NCBI GenBank assembly: GCA_027449965.1
Contig: DAIDKP010000016.1
Location: 62,001-126,000, forward strand
Direction of reading: 5' to 3'
DNA length: 64,000 nt
From: Acidobacteriaceae bacterium
Lineage (GTDB): Bacteria > Acidobacteriota > Terriglobia > Terriglobales > Acidobacteriaceae
Shown here: positions 37,986 through 46,678 of the stretch, piece after piece
Position numbering within the stretch: position 1 is the stretch's first letter
Layout of the letters: each line of letters opens with the position of its first letter
Program-made: the position numbers and the translations under genes
The notes under the pieces: model-generated
What the model saw: the letters and a program-made list of their open reading frames with translations, nothing else
The model's database searches: none
Told to the model about the DNA's origin: nothing

Positions 37986-39638
37986 TCAAAAGCTCGCAAG
38001 ATATTGGTGCGCAAACTGCACCGCGATCGAACCTTCACCCACCGCCGAAGCAGCCCGCTTCACAGATCCGGAACGCACATCGCCCGCAACCAGAACCCCG
38101 GGAATACTCGTCTCCAGCAGATACGGCTCGCGCGCAGACGCCCACCGCTGGCTGAAGCCGTTGGTCGCGCGCAACTCCGGTCCCGCCAGCACAAATCCGC
38201 GATTGTCCCGCAAAATCTCCGCCGGCAGCCAATCCGTCCTCGGCTCCGCTCCAATAAACACAAAGAGTGACGACGCATCTCGCTCTCGCTCGCCATCCGG
38301 GCCCACCGTGCGGATCCGTTCCAACCGCTCTTCACCTTCCACCCCCACCACCTGAGTCCGTGGCTCGACCGTAATGCTTGGAATCCGTTCAATCTCGTCG
38401 ATCAGATACTTGGACATGCTTTCCACCAGACTTTCGGCTCGCACCAGCATCGTCACTTTCCGGGCGTAGCGAGCAAAATACAGCGCTGCCTGACCTGCCG
38501 AGTTTGCCCCGCCCACCAGAAAAACCTCTTCGTCCCGGCAGGCAGCCGCTTCCACCAATGCTGCCCCATAGTAGATCCCTCGCCCCGTCAATGCCCCTGC
38601 GCCGGCAATCTCCAGTCGTCGATACTGCACGCCCATCGCCAACAGCACCACATGAGCCGAAACCTCGCGACCATCCGCCAACTGCACAAATCGATACTGA
38701 CCCTCAGCCCGCAATCCCGTTGCCCGTTGCGTCAGAAACTCCGCTCCAAAACGCACTCCCTGCATGTGCGCCCGACGCCCCAGATCACTTCCCGTGATCC
38801 CGGTCGGAAATCCAAGATAATTCTCAATCTTCGACGATGATCCCGCCTGTCCCCCGGGAGCTTCCGGCTCAATCACCAGCGTGCGCAAGCCCTCGGATGC
38901 CCCATACACCGCAGCAGCCAATCCCGCCGGCCCGGCACCCACAATCGCCAGATCATAGAAATCGCTCGCCGCCTGCGTTCGCAATCCCACACGTGCTGCC
39001 ACCGCATCCAGCTCCGGACACACCAGCGCACTGCCATCCTCGCACAGCAACACGGGAAGCCGTGACCCATCCAGACCCCGCTCCGCCAGCAGCCGACCTG
39101 CCTCCTCGCTCGACGCTGCATCCAGCCAGCGATACGGCACATGGTTCCGCGACAGAAAGCTGCGCAGTTCATGGTCCTTCTGCGACCAGCGATGCCCCAC
39201 CACTCGCAAACCTTCAAACCGTGGCTGATGACCCGCCTTCCAGTCGCTCAACAGGTCGTCCAGCACGGGATACAGGCGCTCTTCCGGCGGATCCCACGGC
39301 TTCGTCAAATAATAGTGAATGCGAGCCGAGTTGATCGCCTGGATCGCAGCCTCCGTATCCGCATACGCCGTCAACAGCACACGACGCGCATTCGGATACT
39401 CCTGTCGCGCACGCTCCAGAAATTCAACACCCGTCATCCCCGGCATCCGCTGGTCGCTCACAATCAGCGCCAGAGTCTCCTGTCGCTCCCGCAACTGCCG
39501 CATCGTATCCAGCGCAGCCTGCCCGCTGGCCGCTCGCGCCACACGATATTCCTCGCCATAACGGCTGCGCAGATCCTGCACCACCGCTTCCAACACACTA
39601 ACGTCGTCATCTACCGCAAGCAGAATTGGCCTTTTCAT
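37986..39638 (-). CDS. Fused receiver - thioredoxin-like - thioredoxin-reductase-like FAD protein
   Basis: A 550-residue fusion. Residues 1-120 are a receiver domain (AVDDDVSVLEAV, SDQRMPGMTG with the phospho-Asp, TAYAD, KPWDPP). Residues about 125-210 resemble a thioredoxin/glutaredoxin fold (LRSFLSRNHVPYRWLDAASS, LPVLLCEDGSALVCPELDAV) without a CxxC. From about 215 comes a thioredoxin-reductase-like flavoprotein: FAD motif DLAIVGAGPAGLAAAVYGAS, pyridine-nucleotide motif VFLVGGANSAGQAA and PGVLVAGDVRSGSVKRAASA. The CATC redox motif of real thioredoxin reductase is replaced by YYGAALVEAAAC. I start at ATG 39638 (TAAGGACT before it). Its kinase partner follows downstream. Electron acceptor unknown. 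Confidence 0.9.
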   Translation of the reverse strand: MKRPILLAVDDDVSVLEAVVQDLRSRYGEEYRVARAASGQAALDTMRQLRERQETLALIVSDQRMPGMTGVEFLERARQEYPNARRVLLTAYADTEAAIQAINSARIHYYLTKPWDPPEERLYPVLDDLLSDWKAGHQPRFEGLRVVGHRWSQKDHELRSFLSRNHVPYRWLDAASSEEAGRLLAERGLDGSRLPVLLCEDGSALVCPELDAVAARVGLRTQAASDFYDLAIVGAGPAGLAAAVYGASEGLRTLVIEPEAPGGQAGSSSKIENYLGFPTGITGSDLGRRAHMQGVRFGAEFLTQRATGLRAEGQYRFVQLADGREVSAHVVLLAMGVQYRRLEIAGAGALTGRGIYYGAALVEAAACRDEEVFLVGGANSAGQAALYFARYARKVTMLVRAESLVESMSKYLIDEIERIPSITVEPRTQVVGVEGEERLERIRTVGPDGERERDASSLFVFIGAEPRTDWLPAEILRDNRGFVLAGPELRATNGFSQRWASAREPYLLETSIPGVLVAGDVRSGSVKRAASAVGEGSIAVQFAHQYLASF

Positions 39639-39940
39639 AGTCCTTATCGATAGTGTAGCGCTCGCCGTAAATCTCCCCGGCTTGCCAGCTTCCGCCTGCG
39701 GCGAAACTCGCCGCACGTTACCGCGCAACCCCCACCAGCTCTGTGCGAAATATGAACCGGTGTGCCACAATTGGGGAACTGTTGTGCTTGTTGCAGCAAA
39801 TGTGTTCGACTTTGTACAAAATCGATACACTTGCAGGGCCTCGCGTAACTCGTCGATAGATCAAAGTAACGTGTACTGACTCGGAGACCAGGAAACACTC
39901 TGACTTGGAACAGGAAATCCGGAGAAAGCGGCCTCTTCGC
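39639..39940. promoter_or_regulatory. Divergent regulatory gap between the two response regulators
   Basis: A 302-base gap with no gene in it. A possible rightward promoter is TTGCAG (39791-39796) and TACAAA (39815-39820), 18 bases apart, which is weak. The palindrome TTTGTACAAA (39811-39820) overlaps it and might bind the divergent LuxR-type regulator. No convincing leftward promoter was found. Confidence 0.3.
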
Positions 39941-40639
39941 ATGACAAAGATCATCCTCGCCGACGTTCAGCCCATCTATCGCGCAGGAATCGTTCGAGTG
40001 CTCTCCAATGAACCTGACCTGCACATCGTTGCTCAGTGCTCCGATATGGAACGAACCCTCCATGCCGTCACCACTTTCCCCGGTGCTCTGGTGCTGTTTT
40101 CCTCCGCCCTGCAGCCGGAGTGGCAACGTTTCACACTTCTTCTTGAGACCATGGGCAGCCGGGGCATTGTCATCGCCGAAAACACCGAAGCCGCGTCCAC
40201 CTTTCTTCAGATGGGCCTGCACGGTGTCCTCTTCCGCGGCTCTTCAGGACAGTTGCTTGTAGGCTGCCTTCGAACCGTAGTATCCGGGCAGGTGTGTCAG
40301 CCCGTTCCGCAGGATAATGCCACGGCGGCTGCCGAAGACTCTGTCGGCATTCGCGTTCGCGAGCGCCTCACACCCAAGGAGATGCGCATCATCGCTCTCA
40401 TCGTCCAGGGGTGCAAGAATCGCGAAATCGCCTTCCGCCTCAAAACCACAGAGCAGGTCATCAAGAACTACTTACGCTCCATCTATGACAAAACCGGCGT
40501 CGGAGATCGACTCGAGCTTGCTCTTTTCATCCTGCATCATCGCGTGCTCGCGGAAGCTGCCTCAGAGCTTGGCGCCACCATGGAACGCGAGGAAACGGCT
40601 CGGGTGAACAGCCTTTCCCAACTCGACGAAAGTGCATAA
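39941..40639 (+). CDS. LuxR/NarL-type regulator with degenerate receiver domain
   Basis: A 232-residue response-regulator-like protein. The N-terminal receiver keeps the fold (TKIILADVQPIYRAGIVRVL; HIVAQCSD; FLQMGLHGVLFRGSSGQLLV) but the phospho-Asp region reads LVLFSSALQPEW, with no Asp, so it cannot be phosphorylated in the usual way. The C-terminal LuxR helix-turn-helix is intact (RLTPKEMRIIALIVQGCKNR, EIAFRLKTTEQVIKNYLRSI). ATG 39941 is preferred; a TTG 12 codons upstream is also open. It faces away from the receiver-reductase/kinase unit across the shared 302-base gap. Confidence 0.82.
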   Translation: MTKIILADVQPIYRAGIVRVLSNEPDLHIVAQCSDMERTLHAVTTFPGALVLFSSALQPEWQRFTLLLETMGSRGIVIAENTEAASTFLQMGLHGVLFRGSSGQLLVGCLRTVVSGQVCQPVPQDNATAAAEDSVGIRVRERLTPKEMRIIALIVQGCKNREIAFRLKTTEQVIKNYLRSIYDKTGVGDRLELALFILHHRVLAEAASELGATMEREETARVNSLSQLDESA

Positions 40640-40678
40640 CTCTTGTCGAGCATTCCAGGCACATCCGGCTCCGCCCGC

Positions 40679-41593
40679 TCACTTCAGCCGCTGCGCTGCC
40701 ACCCCTTGCGGAAACTTCACCTCAAACTGCTCATCGCTCAACGATGGATTCATTGTTACCCGCTCCACCGTCACCGAGAGCTGATAATCCTCTTCCGGCC
40801 GCTTCAGAAAGATCGTCCCCGGATACATGGATCCGTCAAAACTCTGATACTGACCATAGATCACCTGCGTCTGCAGGTTGCCCAGATCATCGTAAATATC
40901 CTGCTCAACCGGCCGCAGCGTCACCCGGTCAAAGCGCACCACCCGCACGGGAATCAACCCATGCTGCTCCGCTCCATGGCGCATGATGCTCAGCACATAC
41001 TCCGGCTTCGCCAGCAGATGGCGCTTGGTCATATCCTCTTCCGTCAGCGTCTCGGCAATCACCGAGTAGTACTCATCCTTGGCCACGCCGCGCACCACAA
41101 AAGCTCGAAACAAAAATCCCGGACGCAGATTTTCATACCAGTTCTTGGACGTTCCTTTTTCGCGGCTTTTCCCCACGTACGCCTTGTTTTTCGGCGGCAC
41201 AGACAAGCGAAACTCCCGACCATCGCTCCCCAGATCAAACATCACCGTCTGCACCAGTGGCGCTTTGCCCAGGATGCGCAGCATCTCCGGCTTCCGCATC
41301 AGCAGGTTTGCATGGAAACTTGGATAATCCGTCGCCTCGCCCTGCTTTTCCTTCAGGTGACTGGCCACAATATCCACGCTCGCCGTCATGCTCTGAAAGC
41401 TTGCCCACTGCTCATTCAACCGCTCCACCAGTTGATCCGCCGTCACCGTCTGCACCACCGCGGGAGCCTCCGGCACCGGCAGTCGGCGTTTTGACGTAAA
41501 CAAGCTCACGCAGCCCGTCAGCCACGGCAACACAATCCCGACGGCCAACGCCATCAAGCCTGTCGCGCGTCCTACTCCAGTGCGTTGGCTCAT
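40679..41593 (-). CDS. LolB-like outer-membrane lipoprotein
   Basis: A 304-residue lipoprotein: signal segment ALAVGIVLPWLTGC with lipobox LTGC near residue 28, then a long half-barrel domain (QSMTASVDIVASHLKEKQGE, FHANLLMRKPEMLRILGKAP, VMFDLGSDGREFRLSVPPKN). These features fit the LolB/DUF4292 group, lipoproteins of the outer membrane that take lipoproteins from LolA or assist similar cargo. Sequence does not prove LolB function. ATG overlaps the mltG stop as ATGA, so it is coupled to mltG. Convergent with the LuxR-type gene. Confidence 0.72.
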   Translation of the reverse strand: MSQRTGVGRATGLMALAVGIVLPWLTGCVSLFTSKRRLPVPEAPAVVQTVTADQLVERLNEQWASFQSMTASVDIVASHLKEKQGEATDYPSFHANLLMRKPEMLRILGKAPLVQTVMFDLGSDGREFRLSVPPKNKAYVGKSREKGTSKNWYENLRPGFLFRAFVVRGVAKDEYYSVIAETLTEEDMTKRHLLAKPEYVLSIMRHGAEQHGLIPVRVVRFDRVTLRPVEQDIYDDLGNLQTQVIYGQYQSFDGSMYPGTIFLKRPEEDYQLSVTVERVTMNPSLSDEQFEVKFPQGVAAQRLK

Positions 41594-42633
41594 TGCGAAC
41601 CCGCCTGCTTGCTCATCTCGTGTTCCTTGGCTTTGCGATAGATCGCCACGTTCTTCCGATGCTCTTCCAGAGTCGATGCAAACAGCGACCGCCCCTGCGG
41701 ATCATCACCTGCCGCTACAAAGTAGATGTAGTCCGACTTGGCCGGATGCATCGCGGCGCGCAGAGAATCCAGCCCCGGATTCGAGATCGGCCCAGGCGGC
41801 AGCCCCGCATGGCGATAGGTGTTATACGGCGTGTCGTGGCTCGCATCACTCAGGTCCGAAGCATAAATCGTTCCGCGCCACTCGTTCCGCGCCCGCAGCC
41901 CATAGATCACCGCCGGATCCGTCATCAACGGCATCCCTTTCGCCAGGCGATTCACCAGCACGCTGGCCACCATCGGACGTTCCTCGCTCACCGCCGTCTC
42001 TTTTTCCACAATCGATGCCAGCGTCACCACCTCATGCACATGGTCCGTCAAACCCAGGCTCTTTGCCGCCCGGCGAAACTGTCGCACCATCGCATCCGCC
42101 ATCTCTGCGTCCGTCGTCCTTCGACCAAATCGGTATGTATTCGGAAACAGATATCCCTCCAGATTCGCGGCTCCGGGATCCAGATCATGGATACGGCTGG
42201 CCTCCGTTCGTGTCGCCTCCAGAAAACCCGCTTCGGTTCCCAACCCGGCTCGCGCAAGCTTTTCGCCAATCTGCTGTCGATCCATCCCCTCCGGAATCGT
42301 GACTGCGATGGTGAATACATCACCCCGCGCAATGCGGCCATACACTTCACCCAGCGTCGCCAGCCGCTCAAACCGGTATTCCCCAGCCTTCAACCGCCCG
42401 CGCCGCCACAGGTGCATCGCCACAAACGCCCAGCGGCTGCGCACCACGCCAGCCTCTTCCAACGCACCGGCAATCTTCGTCGCCGAGCTGCCCGAGGCAA
42501 TCTCCACAAACACAGGCTGCGCCGGTTGCGCCGGAACCACGAAGAACCAGACCGATACCATCGCCAGCAGCCCTACTGCGATCCAACCGACCGCCATCGC
42601 TCCCAACCTGCGCTGCCTGCGTCTCCTTGCCAT
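41590..42633 (-). CDS. mltG: Endolytic murein transglycosylase MltG (YceG family)
   Basis: A 347-residue inner-membrane lytic transglycosylase that cuts nascent glycan strands and limits their length. A single transmembrane helix near the N-terminus (AVGWIAVGLLAMVSVWFFVV) is followed by a LysM-like region (VFVEIASGSSATKIAGALEE) and the YceG catalytic domain with ASIVEKETAVSEERPMVASV carrying the catalytic Glu, DPAVIYGL, YNTYRHAGLPPGPISNPG and IYFVA. I use ATG 42633 (GGAG about 10 bases before); the frame is open to 42729 but that ATG has no ribosome site. Followed by the LolB-like gene. Confidence 0.9.
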   Translation of the reverse strand: MARRRRQRRLGAMAVGWIAVGLLAMVSVWFFVVPAQPAQPVFVEIASGSSATKIAGALEEAGVVRSRWAFVAMHLWRRGRLKAGEYRFERLATLGEVYGRIARGDVFTIAVTIPEGMDRQQIGEKLARAGLGTEAGFLEATRTEASRIHDLDPGAANLEGYLFPNTYRFGRRTTDAEMADAMVRQFRRAAKSLGLTDHVHEVVTLASIVEKETAVSEERPMVASVLVNRLAKGMPLMTDPAVIYGLRARNEWRGTIYASDLSDASHDTPYNTYRHAGLPPGPISNPGLDSLRAAMHPAKSDYIYFVAAGDDPQGRSLFASTLEEHRKNVAIYRKAKEHEMSKQAGSQ

Positions 42634-42786
42634 CAACCGCTCGTCTCCACCAGCCGCCACTCCGTGCGCTTCCGCGCGGATGCGTCCACAACTTTGCTGC
42701 TCAATGTTTCCGTCAGAATCCTTCCCCATTGTAACGTTTGTGCAACATACCGCCTCTCATCTGCCCGCACCGTATACTCAATGTGA

Positions 42787-43347
42787 GTGGACGACACTGC
42801 CTCCAATCTCGCGCCCGCCGCTGAATTCAGTTCTCCCCCGCGTCGCAGCTCGGCTCGCTATCTAGCACTCGACGCAGGCGCCAAGCGCATCGGCGTCGCC
42901 ATCTCCGACCCTCTCGGACTCACCGCGCAGCCTCTGCTCACCGTCATGCGCAAAGCCAATCCTCGCGAAGACCTCCGCTCGCTCAGCCGACTCGCGCGGC
43001 AACATGGCTGCACCGAGTTCCTCGTCGGGTTACCGCTTCGACTCTCCGGAGAATCCAGCGCGCAAACCGAACGCGTTCGACGCTTCGCCGCCCAGCTCGC
43101 CGAATACTCCGGCCTCCCGGTGCGCCTGTGGGACGAGCGGCTCACCACTCAGCAAGCTCACGCCCTCCTCTACGCCTCCGGGAAAAAGCGCCAGCAGCAC
43201 ACCCGCCTGGTCGACCAGGTCGCCGCAACCCTCATCCTTCAGTCGTTTCTCGATCGTCCCGAAGCCAGGAATACCCCTCCTGGCGATTCCGAGCCTCAGG
43301 ATTCACTCGATCCCGCATCCCCGCAGCGCTCTCTCTTCCAAAGCTGA
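42787..43347 (+). CDS. ruvX: Putative pre-16S rRNA nuclease / Holliday junction resolvase RuvX (YqgF)
   Basis: A 186-residue RNase-H-fold protein. The first strand LALDAGAKRIGVAISD contains the first catalytic Asp (the usual Thr after Gly is Ala), then FLVGLPLRLSGESSAQTERV with the Gly-Leu-Pro motif, LWDERLTTQQAH (Asp-Glu-Arg-Leu-Thr) and the terminal TRLVDQVAATLILQSFL with the last Asp. RuvX/YqgF processes the 5' end of 16S rRNA and may resolve Holliday junctions. It starts at GTG 42787, with 23 additional N-terminal residues before the core, and has a Pro/Ser-rich tail of about 30 residues. Divergent from mltG. Confidence 0.88.
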   Translation: MDDTASNLAPAAEFSSPPRRSSARYLALDAGAKRIGVAISDPLGLTAQPLLTVMRKANPREDLRSLSRLARQHGCTEFLVGLPLRLSGESSAQTERVRRFAAQLAEYSGLPVRLWDERLTTQQAHALLYASGKKRQQHTRLVDQVAATLILQSFLDRPEARNTPPGDSEPQDSLDPASPQRSLFQS

Positions 43348-43381
43348 ACCAGGGCTGAACTCCCTCGACCGTCCGCCGTCG

Positions 43382-43387
43382 TATAAT
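43382..43387 (+). promoter_or_regulatory. Perfect -10 box upstream of greA
   Basis: TATAAT at 43382-43387, about 122 bases before the greA ATG, with no good -35 element at 16-18 bases. It may be an extended or activator-dependent promoter for greA and the genes that follow. Confidence 0.4.
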
Positions 43388-43509
43388 CAAGGTTTCAAGG
43401 CTTTACCCAATTTTCCTGCGGGTCTGGCCGTCGCCCTTTTGCGGTCATCCGTCCTTCGCCGCCGCTTTCGGCAGACGCCGTCCAGTTTCACCCGCTCACA
43501 CGGATCGAA

Positions 43510-44004
43510 ATGACCGAACACATCAAAAAGCAGCTCCTCGAAGAAATTCAAAAGCTAGAGCACGAGCTGGCGCATGAACTCCCCGCAGAAATCAAAAAAG
43601 CGGTCGCGCTTGGCGATCTCTCGGAGAACGCGGAATATCACATGGCCAAGCAGCGCCAGGAGTACGTCAACGCGCGCCTCGGTCAAATGAAGAAGCGCAT
43701 GGCCGAGTTGTCGCTCGTCAATCTGGCCAACATTCCTCACGATCGCGCAGCTTTCGGATCCACAGTCACCGTCTATGATTCCTCCAAAGAAGAAGAGATC
43801 GTCTACAAGCTCGTCACCAGCGAAGAATCCGATGTCGCCAAAGGCTTGATCTCGACCACTTCGCCCATCGGTCGAGGACTGATCGGAAAAAAAGTTGGCG
43901 ACGTCGCCACCATCGTCACACCCAACGGCAAACGCGAGATGGAAGTGCTCAAACTCATCACCATCCACGATGAAGCCGCAGCCGCCACCGGCTCGGAGCA
44001 GTAA
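43510..44004 (+). CDS. greA: Transcription elongation factor GreA
   Basis: A 164-residue GreA. The N-terminal coiled coil carries the motif GDLSENAEYHMAKQRQ, with the acidic tip (Asp-Leu-Ser-Glu-Asn-Ala-Glu) that inserts in the RNA polymerase secondary channel to stimulate cleavage of backtracked RNA. The C-terminal FKBP-like domain is typical (FGSTVTVYDSSKEEEIVYKL, TTSPIGRGLIGKKVGD). It heads a rightward series; the next gene begins 2 bases after its stop. Confidence 0.95.
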   Translation: MTEHIKKQLLEEIQKLEHELAHELPAEIKKAVALGDLSENAEYHMAKQRQEYVNARLGQMKKRMAELSLVNLANIPHDRAAFGSTVTVYDSSKEEEIVYKLVTSEESDVAKGLISTTSPIGRGLIGKKVGDVATIVTPNGKREMEVLKLITIHDEAAAATGSEQ

Positions 44005-44006
44005 TC

Positions 44007-44639
44007 ATGGCTACTACATGGACCAGCGCCTTCGGTCGCGCCTGCGGATGGCTGCTGGATCGCATCGTGCACGGACTCTCCCTCACGCGCATCTCGCCCA
44101 ACGCACTCACGTTCATCGGACTCGTCATCAACATCGTCGCCGCTGTCTTCTTTGGCCGCGCAAACTCATACAACTCCGTCCGCATGTTTCTCTACGCGGG
44201 CCTCGTCATCATCGGTGCCGGTGTCTTCGACATGGTCGATGGCCGCGTCGCACGCAAGACCAACCAGGTCACCGTCTTCGGAGCCTTCTTCGACTCCGTC
44301 ATGGACCGTTACTCCGACGTCGTCCTCTTCTTCGGACTCATCATCTACTACGCGCGCATCAACCACCTGCGATATGTCTTCCTGGTCGCCTTCGTCATGG
44401 TCACCTCGCTCATGGTCAGCTACACGCGCGCCCGTGCGGAGGCGCTCATCGGCTCCTGCAAAGTCGGCTTCATGGAGCGACCCGAGCGGATCGTGCTCAT
44501 CATTCTCGGCGCGCTCTTCCATCGCTGGGGAGTCATGGCTCCCGTACTCTGGGTGCTTGCCGTTCTTTCCACCATCACCGTCATCAATCGCATCACCTAC
44601 ACTCACTCCCAGACGCGCATGATGCCCCCCATCGCCTGA
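44007..44639 (+). CDS. CDP-alcohol phosphatidyltransferase
   Basis: A 210-residue integral membrane enzyme with the family signature complete: DMVDGRVARKT, then GAFFDSVMDR, i.e. D-x2-D-G-x2-A-R-x8-G-x3-D-x3-D, which binds CDP-diacylglycerol and a metal. About six transmembrane segments are visible. The family makes phospholipids such as phosphatidylglycerol phosphate or phosphatidylinositol phosphate. The spacing and length are close to the inositol-phosphate and glycerol-phosphate types, but I cannot decide between them. The start follows the greA stop by 2 bases and has GGAGC upstream, so translation may be coupled. Confidence 0.85.
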   Translation: MATTWTSAFGRACGWLLDRIVHGLSLTRISPNALTFIGLVINIVAAVFFGRANSYNSVRMFLYAGLVIIGAGVFDMVDGRVARKTNQVTVFGAFFDSVMDRYSDVVLFFGLIIYYARINHLRYVFLVAFVMVTSLMVSYTRARAEALIGSCKVGFMERPERIVLIILGALFHRWGVMAPVLWVLAVLSTITVINRITYTHSQTRMMPPIA

Positions 44640-44670
44640 ATCCCCTGCATCCGGCGCCCAAGGAACTCCC

Positions 44671-45519
44671 ATGTCCGACATTGAACTCCACTCCGCTCCC
44701 GCTCAACTGCCCAACATCCATGTCGCCGTGCTTGGCACCGGCAAGATGGGCGGCATCCTGCTTCAGGCCTTCCTCAAGCAAAACCTCTTTGCACCCGATC
44801 AGATTCACGCCACCGTCGCCCATCCGGAGCGCGCAGCGGCTCTCTCCACTCAGTGGGGCATCCATGTCTCCACCGACAACCTCGACGCTGCCCGACAAGC
44901 CGATCTCATTCTGCTCGGCGTCAAACCCTTTCAGGTGCCGGAGATCATCGCACAAATTCGTCCCGCTCTCACGCCACAGAAGACCATCGTCAGCTTCGCT
45001 GCCTCCGTCAGGACCGCTTCCATGGAAGAAGCTGCCGGCATCGAGATTCCCGTCATCCGCGCCATGCCCAACACCCCCTCGGCGCTCGGTGCCGGGGTCG
45101 CCGGTCTCTGCCGCGGTCGTTTCGTCACCGATACCCACATGGAACTCGCTCGGCGCATCTTTGAAACTGTCGGACGCACCGTCACCGTCGATGAAAAACA
45201 CATGGACGCCGTAACAGGCCTGTCCGCCTCCGGACCCGCCTTCATCTACATCATCCTGGAATCGCTCGCCGAAGCCGGCGTCAAAGTCGGACTGCCCCGT
45301 GACACCGCCACCCTCCTGGCCGCGCAAACCACCTTTGGCGCTGCCAAAATGGTGCTCGATACCGGCTATCATCCCGCCCTGCTCAAAGACGCCGTCACCA
45401 CACCCGCCGGCTGCACCATCGACGGCATCCTCGAACTCGAAGAAGGCGGCCTCCGCGTCACCCTCATCAAAGCCGTCATGCGCGCCACCCAGCGCGCCAA
45501 AGAACTCGCCGCGGGCTGA
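44671..45519 (+). CDS. proC: Pyrroline-5-carboxylate reductase
   Basis: A 282-residue enzyme for the last step of proline synthesis. The Rossmann motif VAVLGTGKMGGILLQAF binds NAD(P)H; VIRAMPNTPSALGAGVAGLC and the C-terminal helical domain (AVTGLSASGPAFIYIILESL, LLKDAVTTPAGCTIDGILEL) are diagnostic. AAGGAA lies 5 bases before the ATG. Located between the phosphatidyltransferase and the acyltransferase genes, both in the same direction. Confidence 0.95.
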   Translation: MSDIELHSAPAQLPNIHVAVLGTGKMGGILLQAFLKQNLFAPDQIHATVAHPERAAALSTQWGIHVSTDNLDAARQADLILLGVKPFQVPEIIAQIRPALTPQKTIVSFAASVRTASMEEAAGIEIPVIRAMPNTPSALGAGVAGLCRGRFVTDTHMELARRIFETVGRTVTVDEKHMDAVTGLSASGPAFIYIILESLAEAGVKVGLPRDTATLLAAQTTFGAAKMVLDTGYHPALLKDAVTTPAGCTIDGILELEEGGLRVTLIKAVMRATQRAKELAAG

Positions 45520-45521
45520 TC

Positions 45522-46622
45522 GTGAACACCTCTGGCGCCTCCAACCCTGCCGGAGCTTCCGCCTCTGCTGATTCCCCAGCCACCCGTCCCACCTGGCTGC
45601 CGCGTTATCTGCCGGAGTTGCAGGGGCTGCGCGGCATAGCCGTGCTTGCCGTCGTGCTCTATCACTGCCATCCGCTGCTCGTCGGCACGCCACTCTACGC
45701 GGCTTCACTCTGGGGATGGTCCGGCGTCAATCTCTTCTTCGTTCTTTCCGGATTCCTCATCACATCCATCCTGCTCGAAGCCCGTGGCCGCCCGCATTAC
45801 TTCCGCAACTTCTACGCGCGTCGCGCGTTGCGCATCTGGCCCGTCTATCTGCTGCTGCTCGCCCTCTGTTATTCGGTTCCCCTTTGGTTCCTTGGTGACA
45901 CGCTGGCACATCAGGCGCACTGGCGCACACTCGCCGCCTACGCGCTCTTCGTACAGAATCTCCAACATACCCCCCTGCCTGGCACACTCGGACCCACCTG
46001 GTCGCTCGCCATCGAAGAGCAGTATTACCTCCTCTGGGCGCCGCTGGTCTGGCTGCTTGGCGCACGCCGCCTGGTGCTGAGCCTGGTCCTCTGTGGGCTG
46101 CTCATTCTCTCACCCACGCTGCGCACCCTCCATCCCCACTGGCTCACCAGCACGCACACGCTCATTCACCTTGATGGCATCGCCCTTGGCAGTCTGCTCG
46201 CCATCGCGCTGCTCACCCTGCGCCGCAGTCGGCAAACCTGGCTCGCGCTGGGCTTCCTTTTCGCTGGCTGTGGATGGCTGGCCACCGCCACCGTCGCCGC
46301 AGGAACTGCCTTCCTCGACTCCGCGCTTGCGTTCCTCTTCTGTGGCCTCCTGCTAATCGCCATTGCGGGCGGCGGCGCGCGCCTGCTCGCCCCGCTGCGA
46401 CGTGGTCCTCTGGCTTTTTACGGCACCATCAGCTACGGCCTCTATATGATCCACATTCTCGTCTTCGTCTACTTCGGCTCTTTCAGCTCCCGTCTCACGC
46501 TCATGGGCACCACCGGCCAATTGCTCATCACCCTGCTGCGTCTGCTTGCGTCCACGCTCGCCGCCACGCTTCTCTGGTACGGATTTGAGTCGCAGATACT
46601 GAAACTCAAAGCCCGTTTTTAG
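45522..46622 (+). CDS. Membrane acyltransferase, family 3 (OafA/YrhL-like)
   Basis: A 366-residue membrane protein with about ten hydrophobic helices. The N-terminal signature ELQGLRGIAVLAVVLYHCHP holds the conserved Arg-Gly and His, then GVNLFFVLSGFLIT, FYARRALRIWPVYLLLL and PTWSLAIEEQYYLLWAPLVW. This family O-acetylates or acylates sugars of lipopolysaccharide, peptidoglycan or glycolipids. Start is GTG 45522, two bases after the proC stop. The following glycosyltransferase suggests a role in surface glycan decoration, which is inference. Confidence 0.87.
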   Translation: MNTSGASNPAGASASADSPATRPTWLPRYLPELQGLRGIAVLAVVLYHCHPLLVGTPLYAASLWGWSGVNLFFVLSGFLITSILLEARGRPHYFRNFYARRALRIWPVYLLLLALCYSVPLWFLGDTLAHQAHWRTLAAYALFVQNLQHTPLPGTLGPTWSLAIEEQYYLLWAPLVWLLGARRLVLSLVLCGLLILSPTLRTLHPHWLTSTHTLIHLDGIALGSLLAIALLTLRRSRQTWLALGFLFAGCGWLATATVAAGTAFLDSALAFLFCGLLLIAIAGGGARLLAPLRRGPLAFYGTISYGLYMIHILVFVYFGSFSSRLTLMGTTGQLLITLLRLLASTLAATLLWYGFESQILKLKARF

Positions 46623-46678
46623 CACACCTTTCCTCGCTTTTCCTCATCTCTTCATTTCGCCTGTACTACCATCACGAT

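Noticed and set aside
36567-38270. 567-codon plus-strand frame over kinase and receiver-reductase
   Set aside because: Arg/His/Gln-rich shadow of well-supported minus-strand genes.
44593-45708. 371-codon minus-strand frame over proC
   Set aside because: Gly/Asp-rich shadow; proC and its neighbours are clear on the plus strand.
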